DNA of 59,375 nucleotides from Candidatus Gottesmanbacteria bacterium (GCA_023245415.1 JAHFKJ010000006.1:1-59375), one strand, 5' to 3'; shown: positions 8,442 through 17,647, counted from the first letter of the stretch. Numbers and translations: made by a program. The notes: generated by a model not told the origin, from the letters alone.

Positions 8442-11222
8442 ATGAGCCAAAACGCAAATACATACAAAACTTTGATCGAGAATGAGTCCAATCCTAAAGC
8501 AGTTTTTGTGGGTGGAGAGGAGAGTTTTTTTCTGCCGCTAGCATTATACCTGGCAGAAAGAAACGTGGATTTATATGCGGGAAAAAGTTTGGAGGACGCT
8601 TTTTTTGGAACATATTTTTTTTATACAGGCGACTGGAATAGCATCAAAGACTTTCTAATATCAAATGGAGCCAGGTTGCCGAAAACACTTTTGTTTTTTC
8701 AAATCGCCATTCAGTCAGAAATATATCCAGTGCTTGAAAAATTACCCCGGATAAAACTGATTAAATTAAATAACGTATCTGCACTTACTGATGAAAATCT
8801 AGACTCGATTATCGAGTTTTTTTTCGGTGAGCACGGGATGATACTTGCCCTCAAACCTTCTGTTTTGCAAAATAATACCTCGCTGGGTTTTTCAGCAATA
8901 CATCCAGAAATTCCTGCAGGGGATATATCGAAAATCGAACTACCACAATCTACGGTGACGCCTCAAGCGCCAGAAGAAAAATCTATAGTTGATGTCACAA
9001 ATTCACAAAAACAGATAAAGCGGGAAATACTTGTTACTGAAGAAGTGACTGCTGCAAGTCAAAATGATTTACGGGAAAATTCATTCGCACCTGACGTCAG
9101 ACAAGAAAAACCTTCGGAAGATAACGCAGAAAGTTATACGAACGTAAGTATTAGTTCTGAGGAATTCCCAAAATCATTACCGGATATTTCGAACACGCAA
9201 ATTAAACCATTGTCGGACGAAACCGTATCGCGTAAAAAAAATGTCTATTCCAGCTCACCGAACATAACGGGGTCAGCGCAAGATGACGTAGCGATTCCCC
9301 ATAAAACAAAGAAACTGCCGTTATTTATAGCCATTGGAGCAATGCTATTAATTCTAGCAATTTCGCCGATTATTATTTTTGCTAGTGAATTATTGTGGGG
9401 TGGATGGAATCTCCTTTCAGCAAAAACAGTTTTAGAAAATGGAAATTTAGAATACGCGCAGAAAAAACTGGAAACCGCGGAAACATTTTTAACCCTTGCC
9501 CAAAATTTGCACAGTAGTTATTTGTCACCGATTTTAGGACTTATCGGTCAACAGTCTCTCGCAGAAGAAACATTTATACTAGTCCAAACTCAGGAACAGA
9601 CTGCAGCAGGCCTTAAAAGATTAGTTAAGTTAAAGGATCCAATCAAGACATTAATTAGAGCGATTTCTGGCGAGGAAAAAGGTGTAGTAGCGGGAAGTCT
9701 GATCGCGGACGTTAAAGGGGAGTTGACATTGGTAAATACCCAGCTCGGTTCGGCGCAGGCAAATTTAAAATCAGAGAAGCTAAAGCACTTTCTAAGAAGG
9801 TCTGAATTTTCATTTTTGGAAAATCGGATAAGTCAAGCGTCACAGGATCTAGAAAAATTGCGAACTTATGCTCTGACTTTAAAAAAAACTACGTTCGTCC
9901 TGCCGGAACTTTTGGGTCTGGTTGGCGGAAAAAAGACATATCTAGTTTTGTTTCAAAATAATATGGAACTCCGCCCAAGCGGAGGATTTATCGGATCCCT
10001 GGGTTTGATTTCTTTTGAGGATGGAGTATTAAAGGATTTTAAAGTTGAGGATGTGTACACCGCTGATGGGGCATTGCAGGGACACGTCGATCCGCCGTTG
10101 CCTATAAAAAATTTCTTAGGTCAAGAACATTGGTATTTACGTGACAGCAATTGGAATCCAAATTTCGCTATCTCAGCACAACGCGCCGCTTGGTTTTTGG
10201 AGAAAGAATTGGAAGTAAAAGTTGACGGAGTGATCGGTGTGGACGTCACATTGGCCGAATACCTACTGCAGGTATCCGGACAGCTAGATGTGCCCGACTA
10301 CAACGAAAAAATAACCGCGGAAAATTTATATCTTAAACTTCAACTCGAAACACAAAAAGATTTTTTTCCGGGTTCCACTAAGAAACGGGATTTATTGGGA
10401 TCAATTGCTAAAACCTTGATGCTAAATTTATTAAAAACAGAGAATTTAAACACCGCCAATTTACTTACGAAAATGCATCAGGCGTTGGATGAAAAACACC
10501 TTATGTTTTATTTTCCCAAATCCGAACTCGAAGCGTTAATTGCAGAATATAATTGGGGAGGGCTGGTAAAGGCAAATCGTTGTGTGGAATCTAACTGTAT
10601 ATTGGATGCGCTTATGATTGTAGACGCAAATTTAGGAGTTAATAAAGTTAACTATTTTGTGCGCCGAAATATTGAAGATCAGGTGAGCTTGGACACTTCC
10701 GGGACGGCTAGTCATGATTTTAATCTCACATATAAAAATTCATCGTCCAAAGATAATAATTTGGGCGGCGTATACAAAAATTACGTACGTGTATATGTTC
10801 ACAATAATGCAGATTTAAAACGGGTAGAAAAAAACGCTTTGCCTTTAACGCTGACGCAATCTAATATTGCCAGTGATTCGGCTGTTGCGAAATATATAGA
10901 GGGAGAATTTACAGTTTTCGCATATTTATTGGATGTGGCCCCGCAGGAAGAAATAACACTTACTTTCCACTTTTCAACAAAAAGTACCTTGAGCCAAAAT
11001 CATGCGGAACCGAGGACATATATTTACCAGCTGTTGAAACAGCCTGGGGTTGTGGGTGAATCAGCCAGCGTAACGATCGGGTATCCCGGTCAATGGACGG
11101 TAAGAAAGGGCGAAGGAGTTGGAGATGTAGCCGGGGTAAGCACGCTTGTGAAACCAAGTCAGATCACCTATAATACAGGGATGCTTAAAGATCAATTATT
11201 TACACTTAATTTCCTGCAGTAA
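8442..11222 (+). CDS. DUF4012 domain protein with single membrane anchor
   Basis: 926 residues in four parts: an N-terminal globular region (1-~150), a disordered Ser/Glu/Thr/Pro-rich linker (~150-285), one membrane helix at about 290-315 (LFIAIGAMLLILAISPIIIF), and a long extracytoplasmic part. The latter includes the DUF4012 hallmark NNMELRPSGGFIGSLGLISF near residue 505, followed by a GHVDPPLPIKNFLGQ region. DUF4012 proteins are found in envelope-polysaccharide loci, and the family resembles LytR-type enzymes in places; activity is unproven. A -10-like TAGAAT ends 12 bases before the ATG. Next to a glycan polymerase and flippase, an envelope role is likely. Confidence 0.85.
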   Translation: MSQNANTYKTLIENESNPKAVFVGGEESFFLPLALYLAERNVDLYAGKSLEDAFFGTYFFYTGDWNSIKDFLISNGARLPKTLLFFQIAIQSEIYPVLEKLPRIKLIKLNNVSALTDENLDSIIEFFFGEHGMILALKPSVLQNNTSLGFSAIHPEIPAGDISKIELPQSTVTPQAPEEKSIVDVTNSQKQIKREILVTEEVTAASQNDLRENSFAPDVRQEKPSEDNAESYTNVSISSEEFPKSLPDISNTQIKPLSDETVSRKKNVYSSSPNITGSAQDDVAIPHKTKKLPLFIAIGAMLLILAISPIIIFASELLWGGWNLLSAKTVLENGNLEYAQKKLETAETFLTLAQNLHSSYLSPILGLIGQQSLAEETFILVQTQEQTAAGLKRLVKLKDPIKTLIRAISGEEKGVVAGSLIADVKGELTLVNTQLGSAQANLKSEKLKHFLRRSEFSFLENRISQASQDLEKLRTYALTLKKTTFVLPELLGLVGGKKTYLVLFQNNMELRPSGGFIGSLGLISFEDGVLKDFKVEDVYTADGALQGHVDPPLPIKNFLGQEHWYLRDSNWNPNFAISAQRAAWFLEKELEVKVDGVIGVDVTLAEYLLQVSGQLDVPDYNEKITAENLYLKLQLETQKDFFPGSTKKRDLLGSIAKTLMLNLLKTENLNTANLLTKMHQALDEKHLMFYFPKSELEALIAEYNWGGLVKANRCVESNCILDALMIVDANLGVNKVNYFVRRNIEDQVSLDTSGTASHDFNLTYKNSSSKDNNLGGVYKNYVRVYVHNNADLKRVEKNALPLTLTQSNIASDSAVAKYIEGEFTVFAYLLDVAPQEEITLTFHFSTKSTLSQNHAEPRTYIYQLLKQPGVVGESASVTIGYPGQWTVRKGEGVGDVAGVSTLVKPSQITYNTGMLKDQLFTLNFLQ

Positions 11223-11225
11223 AGT

Positions 11226-11942
11226 ATGAAAAAAATCACACTTAATGTGAAGAAGCGGACGGTTTTAGGTAGAAAAACTAAAAAACTACGTCTCGAGAAT
11301 ATAATCCCCGGAAATGTGTATGGTCGTAATGTTTCCAGCGTGACAGTAGAAATGCCCATGTCTGATTTTTTAAAAACGTATAAGTTGGCGGGAGAAACCG
11401 GCGTAGTTGAACTTAAAATCGATGCAGAAGCAATACGGCCTGTACTTATTCACAATGTACAAAAGCATCCGGTCAGCAATAATCCGCTGCACATTGATTT
11501 TTACCAGGTTGATTTAAAATCTAAAATAAAAACTAAAGTTCCTGTGGAAATTGCGGGTACGGCTGCAGCCGTTGTGCAAAAACTGGGCGTTCTGCTCACG
11601 CTTTTAGATGAGGTAGAAGTCGAAGCATTGCCCACTGATTTACCGGAAAAAATTACAATCGATGTAACTAAACTAGGCGGAGTTAATGAGGTTATTAAAG
11701 TTAAAGATTTACAGCTACCCCAGGGAGTAGCAATGATGACGGATTTAGAAGCTGAGGTAGTAAAGATTGGTGAATTGGTTACTAAAGAAGCCGAAAAACT
11801 TGTAGCTGCAGAAACGCTAGCTCAAACTGAAAATATCGCTGGGGAAACTGCTGTAATTGAAGCGGGTCAAACTTCAGAAAATAACCAGGAAAGTAAAGAC
11901 TTGGCATCTGCCCCCAAATCAAAACCCGAGAAGAAAAAGTAG
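11226..11942 (+). CDS. rplY: 50S ribosomal protein bL25 (TL5/CTC form)
   Basis: 238 residues. An L25 domain (~1-90; KKRTVLGRKTKKLRLENIIP, then IPGNVYGR-like loop and HIDFYQVD) is followed by the TL5 C-terminal domain (~95-185; VPVEIAGTA, a VLTLLDEVEVEALPTDLPE block). A low-complexity acidic then lysine-rich tail follows. The protein binds 5S rRNA. It starts 4 bases after the DUF4012 stop, so it is probably read from the same transcript. Confidence 0.93.
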   Translation: MKKITLNVKKRTVLGRKTKKLRLENIIPGNVYGRNVSSVTVEMPMSDFLKTYKLAGETGVVELKIDAEAIRPVLIHNVQKHPVSNNPLHIDFYQVDLKSKIKTKVPVEIAGTAAAVVQKLGVLLTLLDEVEVEALPTDLPEKITIDVTKLGGVNEVIKVKDLQLPQGVAMMTDLEAEVVKIGELVTKEAEKLVAAETLAQTENIAGETAVIEAGQTSENNQESKDLASAPKSKPEKKK

Positions 11943-11949
11943 TCCATTT

Positions 11950-12516
11950 TTAGAGCTGTTTAAGAGGAAGAGGTAACGACAGAATATAATTTGGATCTAG
12001 TGCACGAATTTTATTTAGATACAGTTTTGCTTCATTAAAACTGCCTTCGTTATAAGCCAGATACAACAGCTGAACCCATGACTCACGTAGTTGTGGATGG
12101 TCAATTGCCAGCTTCTGCCAATAATAAAACTCCTGCTTCTTTACAACAGGAAATCTATCCAGAAGATTTTCGGCTTGAGAAAAATCCGAAGTTGTACCTA
12201 AAACTTGATGAAGCGGAGTTATAAAAGTAAATTGAGCTTGAGCCAAATTTAATTCTCGTCTTGCGACGGCTTTGTCTTGGGTTTGACTATACAGATAAGT
12301 AAGCTTGGAGTGCAACGCCGGATCATATGGAGTTTTCGAAAGTTTGTTTAAAACCAAGTTTAATTCCTGGGTGACAGGAGTTTTTAAAAGTATTGATAAA
12401 ACAAAACTCATTACAAAACCCAAAAAAATCCAGCGTCTGAAAGAAGCGATAAAAATATCGATAAATCTTAATTTATAGACCTGTTGTTGTTTCAAGATTA
12501 ATTTTGACATATTCAT
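11950..12516 (-). CDS. Membrane-anchored TPR-like protein
   Basis: 188 residues: a basic cytoplasmic N-terminus, one membrane helix at ~30-46 (IFLGFVMSFVLSILL), then helical hairpins. Segments such as LHSKLTYLYSQTQDKAVARRELNLAQ and VQLLYLAYNEGSFNEAKLYLNKIRALDPN have the spacing of tetratricopeptide repeats. TPRs mediate protein-protein contacts; the partner is unknown. It converges on rplY with 7 bases between the stops. Confidence 0.6.
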   Translation of the reverse strand: MNMSKLILKQQQVYKLRFIDIFIASFRRWIFLGFVMSFVLSILLKTPVTQELNLVLNKLSKTPYDPALHSKLTYLYSQTQDKAVARRELNLAQAQFTFITPLHQVLGTTSDFSQAENLLDRFPVVKKQEFYYWQKLAIDHPQLRESWVQLLYLAYNEGSFNEAKLYLNKIRALDPNYILSLPLPLKQL

Positions 12517-12603
12517 ATTATGCGAAAGTTTTAGGTAATCATGGAAAATGTTGCAAACTCGAAAGTATATTAGTAAACTTAAACAAGAACCGCAACTGGC
12601 AGT

Positions 12604-13209
12604 ATGAAAATGTTTCTAAGTATTATAGCAATTATTACGCTGACTATAGTGTTTATAGCAAATTTGGTCGGGTCAGAAATGTATGAATTTGAAGGTGGAA
12701 ATAATAATAATTATCAATCGGCTCAAAACATAACGTCACCAGAGACGATTAAATTTATCTATGGAAGTTTAGGTCGAGGGCAAGATACAGTAGACTATTA
12801 CGCTTTAGTATTTAAGCAATATACACCTCAGGTAAGTGTCGCACTACTCGTAACGCAGGATTCCCCTGAAACATTTCGTCCAAATCTTATTTTCATCGAC
12901 CCTAATTCCAATCACATGATTGGTCAAGCTCCCTACGGGGTACCGGAAAACATGGGTGGACGAATATTCGAATGGCCAAGTGTGTCGAATATTAAACTGG
13001 AAAATCGTGAAGCTTTTGAAAAGTTTATAGTTGGGCCACAGCTTATAAAAGATATGTCTGATACACACTATCTAGTGGCGGTTTATGACCCACAGGGTAA
13101 GGGAGGAAAATATACGCTGCAGATTGGTGCTAAACGGCCGGAAAATTCCTTCAAGACAAAAGTACATAATTTATGGTCAATCGTCCGAATTAAACTCAGA
13201 TTGTATTGA
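12604..13209 (+). CDS. Membrane-anchored protein of unknown function, PPC-like beta domain
   Basis: 201 residues with an N-terminal hydrophobic segment (3-23, FLSIIAIITLTIVFIANLVG) serving as signal or anchor. The body has SLGRGQDTVDYYALVF and THYLVAVYDPQGKGGKYTLQIG, which resemble strands of pre-peptidase C-terminal-like beta sandwiches. No enzyme motif is seen. It lies alone on plus between a minus-strand TPR gene and the SurA-like gene. The family suggestion is from pattern only. Confidence 0.5.
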   Translation: MKMFLSIIAIITLTIVFIANLVGSEMYEFEGGNNNNYQSAQNITSPETIKFIYGSLGRGQDTVDYYALVFKQYTPQVSVALLVTQDSPETFRPNLIFIDPNSNHMIGQAPYGVPENMGGRIFEWPSVSNIKLENREAFEKFIVGPQLIKDMSDTHYLVAVYDPQGKGGKYTLQIGAKRPENSFKTKVHNLWSIVRIKLRLY

Positions 13210-13328
13210 CGACTGTGGTATACTAAGCAACCTGTTTAAATTATAGTAAGCGCCTAATCAAATTCTAAACTTGCGAAAAGAAGATTTATAAATTTATTAA
13301 GTCTGCTCTTGTGTAATTACAATTTACT

Positions 13329-14015
13329 ATGGCGGTGTCAAAAATTAGCAAACGAAAACAAAAACTAGTTCCAGAATTAAATTCGCCTGCGCTTCAAGTT
13401 ATCACTCCAGCCAAACAGTCTAGTTTTTTAAGTAAAATCAACTGGAAAAACTGGAAAACTTGGATTGTAATTCTGGTTGCAGCTCTCATCCTGGGATATT
13501 ATTTACGGAATAATAAAGCCTGGTTTTTAGCTGCTGTTGTCGATGGTGTACCTGTCACGAAGGCAGAACTGAACTCGCGGTTAATTTCGCTTTTTGGACA
13601 ACAGACTTTGGATACATTGATCGGTGAAAAAATAATATTTGCCGAAGCTGTCAAACAGAACGTGAGTGTCGAAGACAAAGAAATTGATGAAAAACTCAAG
13701 GAGCTGGAAAAAAATCTGGGACAAAACGTCAACTTTGACGATTTTCTAAAACTTCAGGGTATGACCAAAGCAGAGCTTACCAATAGACTGAGGATGCAGA
13801 TCGTGATCGATAAAATGTTTAGTAAAGATGTTTCAGTTTCCGCTCTTGAGATCTCTGATTATATAGCTTCAAATAGCGCAACGTTATCTGCAACTGAAAG
13901 TGGAACGCGTCAGGAACAGGCGAGTAAAGAAGTTCGCAGCTCCAAGGTAGGTAAATTATTTATTGATTGGTTTAATAAAAAACGCGGTGACGCCAAAATT
14001 GAACGCTACCTCTAA
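13329..14015 (+). CDS. SurA N-terminal-like membrane-anchored chaperone domain protein
   Basis: 228 residues. A basic N-terminus precedes a membrane helix at ~45-60 (WKTWIVILVAALILGYYL). The body AVVDGVPVTKAELNSRL, then TLDTLIGEKIIFAEAVKQNVSV, then DKEIDEKLKELE, matches the SurA/PrsA N-terminal helical chaperone domain. There is no parvulin catalytic domain behind it, so a foldase role would rely on the chaperone part. A -10-like TACAAT (13318-13323) ends 5 bases before the ATG, predicting a leaderless mRNA. It precedes the EpmA-like gene by 15 bases. Confidence 0.72.
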   Translation: MAVSKISKRKQKLVPELNSPALQVITPAKQSSFLSKINWKNWKTWIVILVAALILGYYLRNNKAWFLAAVVDGVPVTKAELNSRLISLFGQQTLDTLIGEKIIFAEAVKQNVSVEDKEIDEKLKELEKNLGQNVNFDDFLKLQGMTKAELTNRLRMQIVIDKMFSKDVSVSALEISDYIASNSATLSATESGTRQEQASKEVRSSKVGKLFIDWFNKKRGDAKIERYL

Positions 14016-14030
14016 TTCAAACTTTCATCT

Positions 14031-15134
14031 GTGAAAACCTGGCAGCAACTTAAAAGTCATCCTCAATTATTTAACCGCTTTTTTTTACGCGAAAAAGTAC
14101 TCCGGGCAATTCGCGAATATTTTTACCAGCAGCAAGTACATGAAACCGAAGTGCCCATATTAGCCCCGGCTTTACCGGCAGAATCGTATTTGGAGGTATT
14201 TGAAACGACCCTCTTAACTCGTCTTCGTAAAAAATATCCAGCCTACTTAACCACTTCTCCGGAAATGTTTCTTAAAAAACTGTTGGTCGCCGGAGTTGGC
14301 AATTGTTACACGTTAACCAGGAGTTTTCGCAATACCGAATACATGTCCCAAAGTCACAATTCGGAATTTACAATTTTAGAATGGTACCGGGTGGATGCGG
14401 ATTATAAACACTTAATGAAGGATGTGGAAGAATTGTTTGTTTTCATTCATAAAGAAATTCAACAAAATTCCAACATTATTCCCGCTGAGGCGGGAATCCA
14501 TTCGAATAGATCTCGGATCAAGCCTGAGATGACGCTGTTATATCAAAATCAAGCTATTGATTTGAGTCCGCCTTGGGAACGAATCTCAATGGTAGAAGCA
14601 TTTGCTAAATTTGCACGTGTCGATTTGCTAAAAATATTGGACGAAGGGGGAATGAGGAATATTGCCATGGCAAAAGGTTATTCAATTCATAATGCTACCT
14701 GGGAAGAATTGTTTAATCAGATTTTTTTGAATGAAGTGGCGGCAAAGTTTCCTCAGGACCGACCAATTATTATTTATGATTATCCGATCCAACTGGCAGC
14801 ATTGGCTGCTAAACCGAAAAATTCAGATCCCAGATTTGCCCAGCGCTTCGAAATATATATCGGAGATATAGAACTGGCGGACGGTTGTACGGAGCTAACA
14901 GATATAAAGGAACAAGAAAAAAGATTTGCCAAAGAAAAGAAAAAAATAAGAAAACAGGGAAATAAACTACCTACGGTTGATCATGAGTTTATTGAAGCGC
15001 TAAAGTTAGGTTTGCCTAATTGTGCCGGAATTGCTCTCGGAGTCGATCGTCTAATTATGTTGCTAGCAGACGTGCCCCAAATTCAAGACACCCTCTACTT
15101 TCCAGCGAGCCAGTTGTGGGAAGATATTGACTAA
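14031..15134 (+). CDS. epmA: EF-P lysine ligase-like protein (EpmA/PoxA/GenX; class II LysRS paralogue)
   Basis: 367 residues with a class II aminoacyl-tRNA synthetase core but no anticodon-binding OB fold, as in EpmA and unlike LysRS (~490 residues). Motif 2 is seen in LTRSFRNTEY...HNSEFTILEWY (~103-123) and motif 3 in GIALGVDRLIMLLAD (~338-352). EpmA attaches beta-lysine to a conserved lysine of EF-P, and efp lies 1.1 kb downstream with its target lysine intact. EpmB (lysine 2,3-aminomutase) is not in the window. The start is GTG. Residues ~148-167 come from a palindromic repeat inserted in frame between motifs 2 and 3. Confidence 0.82.
   Translation: MKTWQQLKSHPQLFNRFFLREKVLRAIREYFYQQQVHETEVPILAPALPAESYLEVFETTLLTRLRKKYPAYLTTSPEMFLKKLLVAGVGNCYTLTRSFRNTEYMSQSHNSEFTILEWYRVDADYKHLMKDVEELFVFIHKEIQQNSNIIPAEAGIHSNRSRIKPEMTLLYQNQAIDLSPPWERISMVEAFAKFARVDLLKILDEGGMRNIAMAKGYSIHNATWEELFNQIFLNEVAAKFPQDRPIIIYDYPIQLAALAAKPKNSDPRFAQRFEIYIGDIELADGCTELTDIKEQEKRFAKEKKKIRKQGNKLPTVDHEFIEALKLGLPNCAGIALGVDRLIMLLADVPQIQDTLYFPASQLWEDID
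14478..14533 (+). repeat. Palindromic repeat inserted in frame in the epmA-like gene
   Basis: A perfect 8-base stem ATTCCCGC / GCGGGAAT with a TGAG loop (14478-14497) is followed by CCATTCGAATAGATC and a GGATCAAGCCTGAGATGAC end. This is the layout of the widespread bacterial intergenic repeat starting ATTCCCGC and ending in GGGGATGAC. Here it is translated as part of the EpmA-like protein (IIPAEAGIHSNRS) without breaking the frame. Confidence 0.7.
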
Positions 15135-15340
15135 ACGGAGCTTGACTTACATAAAAGTATAGACTATTCTGCACTTAAACTATGATTTCCCGTCACCTTG
15201 ATCAAGTTTTAGCTTCACACTTTACACATTATGGCTTAAGTAACCTTTTGTGTTGGTAAAAATGGTCATTTGGGTTCTTGGTATCTTCTAAATCTTCAGA
15301 TATAATTTTGATACAGTACTATTCTTAAGATGGTATATAA

Positions 15341-15434
15341 GTCATTTCGAGCGTCAGCGAGAAATCTAGGCCGTAAGGCCATCCTTATAGTACGCTTCGC
15401 TAGATTTCTCCTCACTTTCGTTCGTCGAAATGAC
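15341..15434. repeat. MITE-like palindromic repeat, copy 1
   Basis: A 94-base element with terminal inverted repeats GTCATTTCGA / TCGAAATGAC and inner arms GAGAAATCTAG / CTAGATTTCTC. A second copy with the same arms and a different centre lies at 59196-59292. It sits in the 376-base gene-free gap 15135-15510, in which I see nothing else beyond AT-rich DNA. No transposase is present; such elements are probably moved in trans. Confidence 0.8.
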
Positions 15435-15510
15435 AATAACGTACATCCTGATACTGTGAAAATTCAGAGATCATAAAATGCGAAGATTGAGAGTTCTATT
15501 TACAAATTAC

Positions 15511-15909
15511 TTACCAATATATTTTTAAGCCATATTTTTCATAAACTGCAAAATCTGTGTCTTTGGTGAGCAAGTAATAGTGATTATGAATCGCCTGCCA
15601 TGCAAGCATGCGATCAAAGGAATCTTTGTTTTTTTGTATTGCCAATTTATGAATAGAAGCTGCTGTTTGAGAATCCAAATCTAATATTTTCAAGCCGGCC
15701 GTGTTAGTAAACACCGGTAATTCTTCCGGTTGCACTCCTTCCAATTCCAATTTGCCAAGTAAAAATTTGAGGGAAATTTCCCAAAACGAGATGACGCTTA
15801 CATATTTAGGTGATTCAGTATCAGCAAGAACAGTCTTGACCTTTTGGGAAATTTTTGCAGGAGACAATAAAATCCACAATAAAAGGTGTGTATCTACAAG
15901 ATAATTCAC
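15511..15909 (-). CDS. PIN-domain toxin (VapC-like), locus 1
   Basis: 132 residues with the acidic PIN quartet: D6 in YLVDTHLLLW, E44 in SFWEIS, D98 in DSFDRMLAWQA and D117 in TKDTDF. PIN toxins are Mg-dependent ribonucleases. It overlaps the upstream antitoxin gene by 4 bases (ATGA), the usual coupled antitoxin-toxin order. The DTHLLLW start and WEIS block place it with Phd-paired VapC toxins, the same subtype as locus 3. Confidence 0.9.
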   Translation of the reverse strand: MNYLVDTHLLLWILLSPAKISQKVKTVLADTESPKYVSVISFWEISLKFLLGKLELEGVQPEELPVFTNTAGLKILDLDSQTAASIHKLAIQKNKDSFDRMLAWQAIHNHYYLLTKDTDFAVYEKYGLKIYW

Positions 15910-16154
15910 GATTGTAAATATTCTAAGGCAGTCATTTTAAAGTCTTCATGTATTTTATAAGTCGCTTGCTTGATAATTCCCAGTTTTATTTTATTTGACT
16001 GAGCGTACCTTTTATAAGGAACCAGCGCAGCTACTTTTTTCTTATTTTTACCATAGGTTATACCAATGCTTTCACCATGCAAAATTTTAGTGATAACTTC
16101 AGAAAATTTTGATTTGAATTCACCCACTGTTAGTAGATCCATATGAATAAGCAT
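15906..16154 (-). CDS. Phd/YefM-family antitoxin, locus 1
   Basis: 82 residues from the chosen ATG at 16154. On the minus strand AGGAAAG lies ~5-7 bases upstream of this ATG, whereas an in-frame start at 16178 has no such signal. The N-terminal MDLLTVGEFKSKFSEVITKI matches the Phd/YefM DNA-binding fold, followed by a GESIGITYGKNKKKVAALVPY strand pair. The C-terminal part would wrap the PIN toxin. It overlaps the toxin start by ATGA. Confidence 0.8.
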   Translation of the reverse strand: MLIHMDLLTVGEFKSKFSEVITKILHGESIGITYGKNKKKVAALVPYKRYAQSNKIKLGIIKQATYKIHEDFKMTALEYLQS

Positions 16155-16250
16155 ATATCTTTCCTGACAACTTGTCAAGAAAACGAGTGAATGAAATAAC
16201 TCCGGTGTCAGTTAAGCAACGATTTGTTCACAGAAGTGATGCGATTCATG

Positions 16251-16256
16251 TATAAT
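16251..16256 (+). promoter_or_regulatory. efp -10 element (leaderless transcript predicted)
   Basis: TATAAT at 16251-16256 ends 8 bases before the efp ATG at 16265, so the transcript should begin at or within a base or two of the start codon. No convincing -35 at 17 bases is visible; a TG precedes the hexamer directly. Confidence 0.55.
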
Positions 16257-16264
16257 AGTGCTCT

Positions 16265-16834
16265 ATGTCTCGAATCACTACCGCGGAGTTTCATAAAGGG
16301 ATGTTTATCAAATTTAAGGATGAACCCTACCAGATAGTCGAATTCCAACACGTCAATCCGGGCAAGGGAAGTGCATTTGTGCGGACCAAACTCAAAGGCG
16401 TCAAAAATGACAAAGCTCAAGAATTTACGTTTAAATCCGGAGAGGGCGTTGAGGAATTATCTATCAATACGCGTGAAATGCAGTATCTGTATAAGGAAGG
16501 CGATCTGTATCATTTTATGGATAATTTTAATTATGAACAGTTATCAGTAAGCAAAGGGTTGCTTGGGGTCTATACCCAGTTCTTAAAAGAAAATGACATA
16601 TATCAAATCATGGTTTATGAGGATGCAGCCATCGGAATTCGGTTTCCCAAAAAAGTCCGTCTCAAAGTCATGGAAACGGAAGACGCTGTCAAGGGAAGCA
16701 CAATCTCGGGGGCAATGAAACCGGCGAAACTTGAAACCGGGGTTTCGATTCAAGTGCCATTATTTATAAAAGTGGGCGATGTAGTGGGAGTAGATCCGGA
16801 GATAGGTGAGTATGTGGATCGGGTGAGTGGATGA
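16265..16834 (+). CDS. efp: Elongation factor P
   Basis: 189 residues with three beta-barrel domains. The modification loop reads NPGKGSAF with the lysine at position 34, the residue that EpmA beta-lysylates in E. coli. The C-terminal signature (GATI-type; here GSTISGAMKPAKLETG) precedes VPLFIKVGDVVGVDPEIGEYVDR. EF-P rescues ribosomes stalled at polyproline. Its K34 loop and an EpmA-like gene ~1.1 kb upstream support lysine-type modification. Upstream, on the other strand, is toxin-antitoxin locus 1. Confidence 0.97.
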   Translation: MSRITTAEFHKGMFIKFKDEPYQIVEFQHVNPGKGSAFVRTKLKGVKNDKAQEFTFKSGEGVEELSINTREMQYLYKEGDLYHFMDNFNYEQLSVSKGLLGVYTQFLKENDIYQIMVYEDAAIGIRFPKKVRLKVMETEDAVKGSTISGAMKPAKLETGVSIQVPLFIKVGDVVGVDPEIGEYVDRVSG

Positions 16835-16846
16835 TACAATGTGTGG

Positions 16847-17647
16847 GTGAAACGGCATAAGCTGAATATCGGTTTAATATTATTAGTCTTTGGAATAATA
16901 ATTGGCTGTCTGGTTATTTTAGTAAAGCGGTCAACTTCAACTCAAGTTAATGCTACTCCAGTTCCGACAACCACGAGTATTCCTACTAAAGAAAAAGTCA
17001 TCGTCAAACGAGTGCTCGATGGCGATACGATTGAACTTATAGATAATCGCAAAGTCCGCTATATCGGTATGGATGCGCCGGAGACAGTAGATCCAAACAG
17101 GCCGGTAGGTTGTTTCGGCAAGGAAGCGTCTGCTAAAAATAACGAATTGGTACAGGGAAAAGAAGTAATATTGGAAAAAGATGTTTCGGAAACTGATAAG
17201 TTTGGCAGATTATTGCGGTATGTTTATTTAAATGACATAAGTATGGTAAATGAGATTTTGGTTAAAGAGGGATTTGCCTTCGCCCGGTCGTATCCGCCCG
17301 ATGTCAAATATCAGGAAAAACTGCGTCTAGCCGAAAGTTTGGCGCGGGATAACAATCGGGGATTGTGGAGAACATGTCCGGCTAAAAATAATCAAGCTGC
17401 CCCGGCAACGAGCTCTGCGGTGGTGTCCGAGCAGAACGTGGTGTCTGGTCAAGCTTCTGCGAATGAAGTGCCCCTGTCAGGGTGTGTGATAAAAGGAAAT
17501 ATTTCCACCAAGGGCGACAAAATTTATCATCTGTCCGGATGTGGATCGTACACCAGAACTGTCATTGATGAACAAAAAGGCGAACGCTTTTTCTGCACCG
17601 AAGACGAAGCTCAAAAAGCCGGGTGGAGAAAGGCAGGAAATTGTTAG
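16847..17647 (+). CDS. Thermonuclease-family nuclease with C-terminal Cys-rich domain
   Basis: About 266 residues from the GTG at 16847. A -10 TACAAT (16835-16840) ends 6 bases before it, favouring this start over the GTG at 16841. One membrane helix (~8-28) anchors it or is a signal. The SNase domain (~50-178) has RVLDGDTIEL, IGMDAPET and KFGRLLRYVYL, holding the Arg/Asp/Glu active-site residues. The last ~50 residues (GNISTKGDKIYHLSGCGSY, GERFFC) form the small Cys/His domain often found behind exported thermonucleases. It probably degrades nucleic acids outside the membrane, useful for scavenging nucleotides. Confidence 0.88.
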   Translation: MKRHKLNIGLILLVFGIIIGCLVILVKRSTSTQVNATPVPTTTSIPTKEKVIVKRVLDGDTIELIDNRKVRYIGMDAPETVDPNRPVGCFGKEASAKNNELVQGKEVILEKDVSETDKFGRLLRYVYLNDISMVNEILVKEGFAFARSYPPDVKYQEKLRLAESLARDNNRGLWRTCPAKNNQAAPATSSAVVSEQNVVSGQASANEVPLSGCVIKGNISTKGDKIYHLSGCGSYTRTVIDEQKGERFFCTEDEAQKAGWRKAGNC

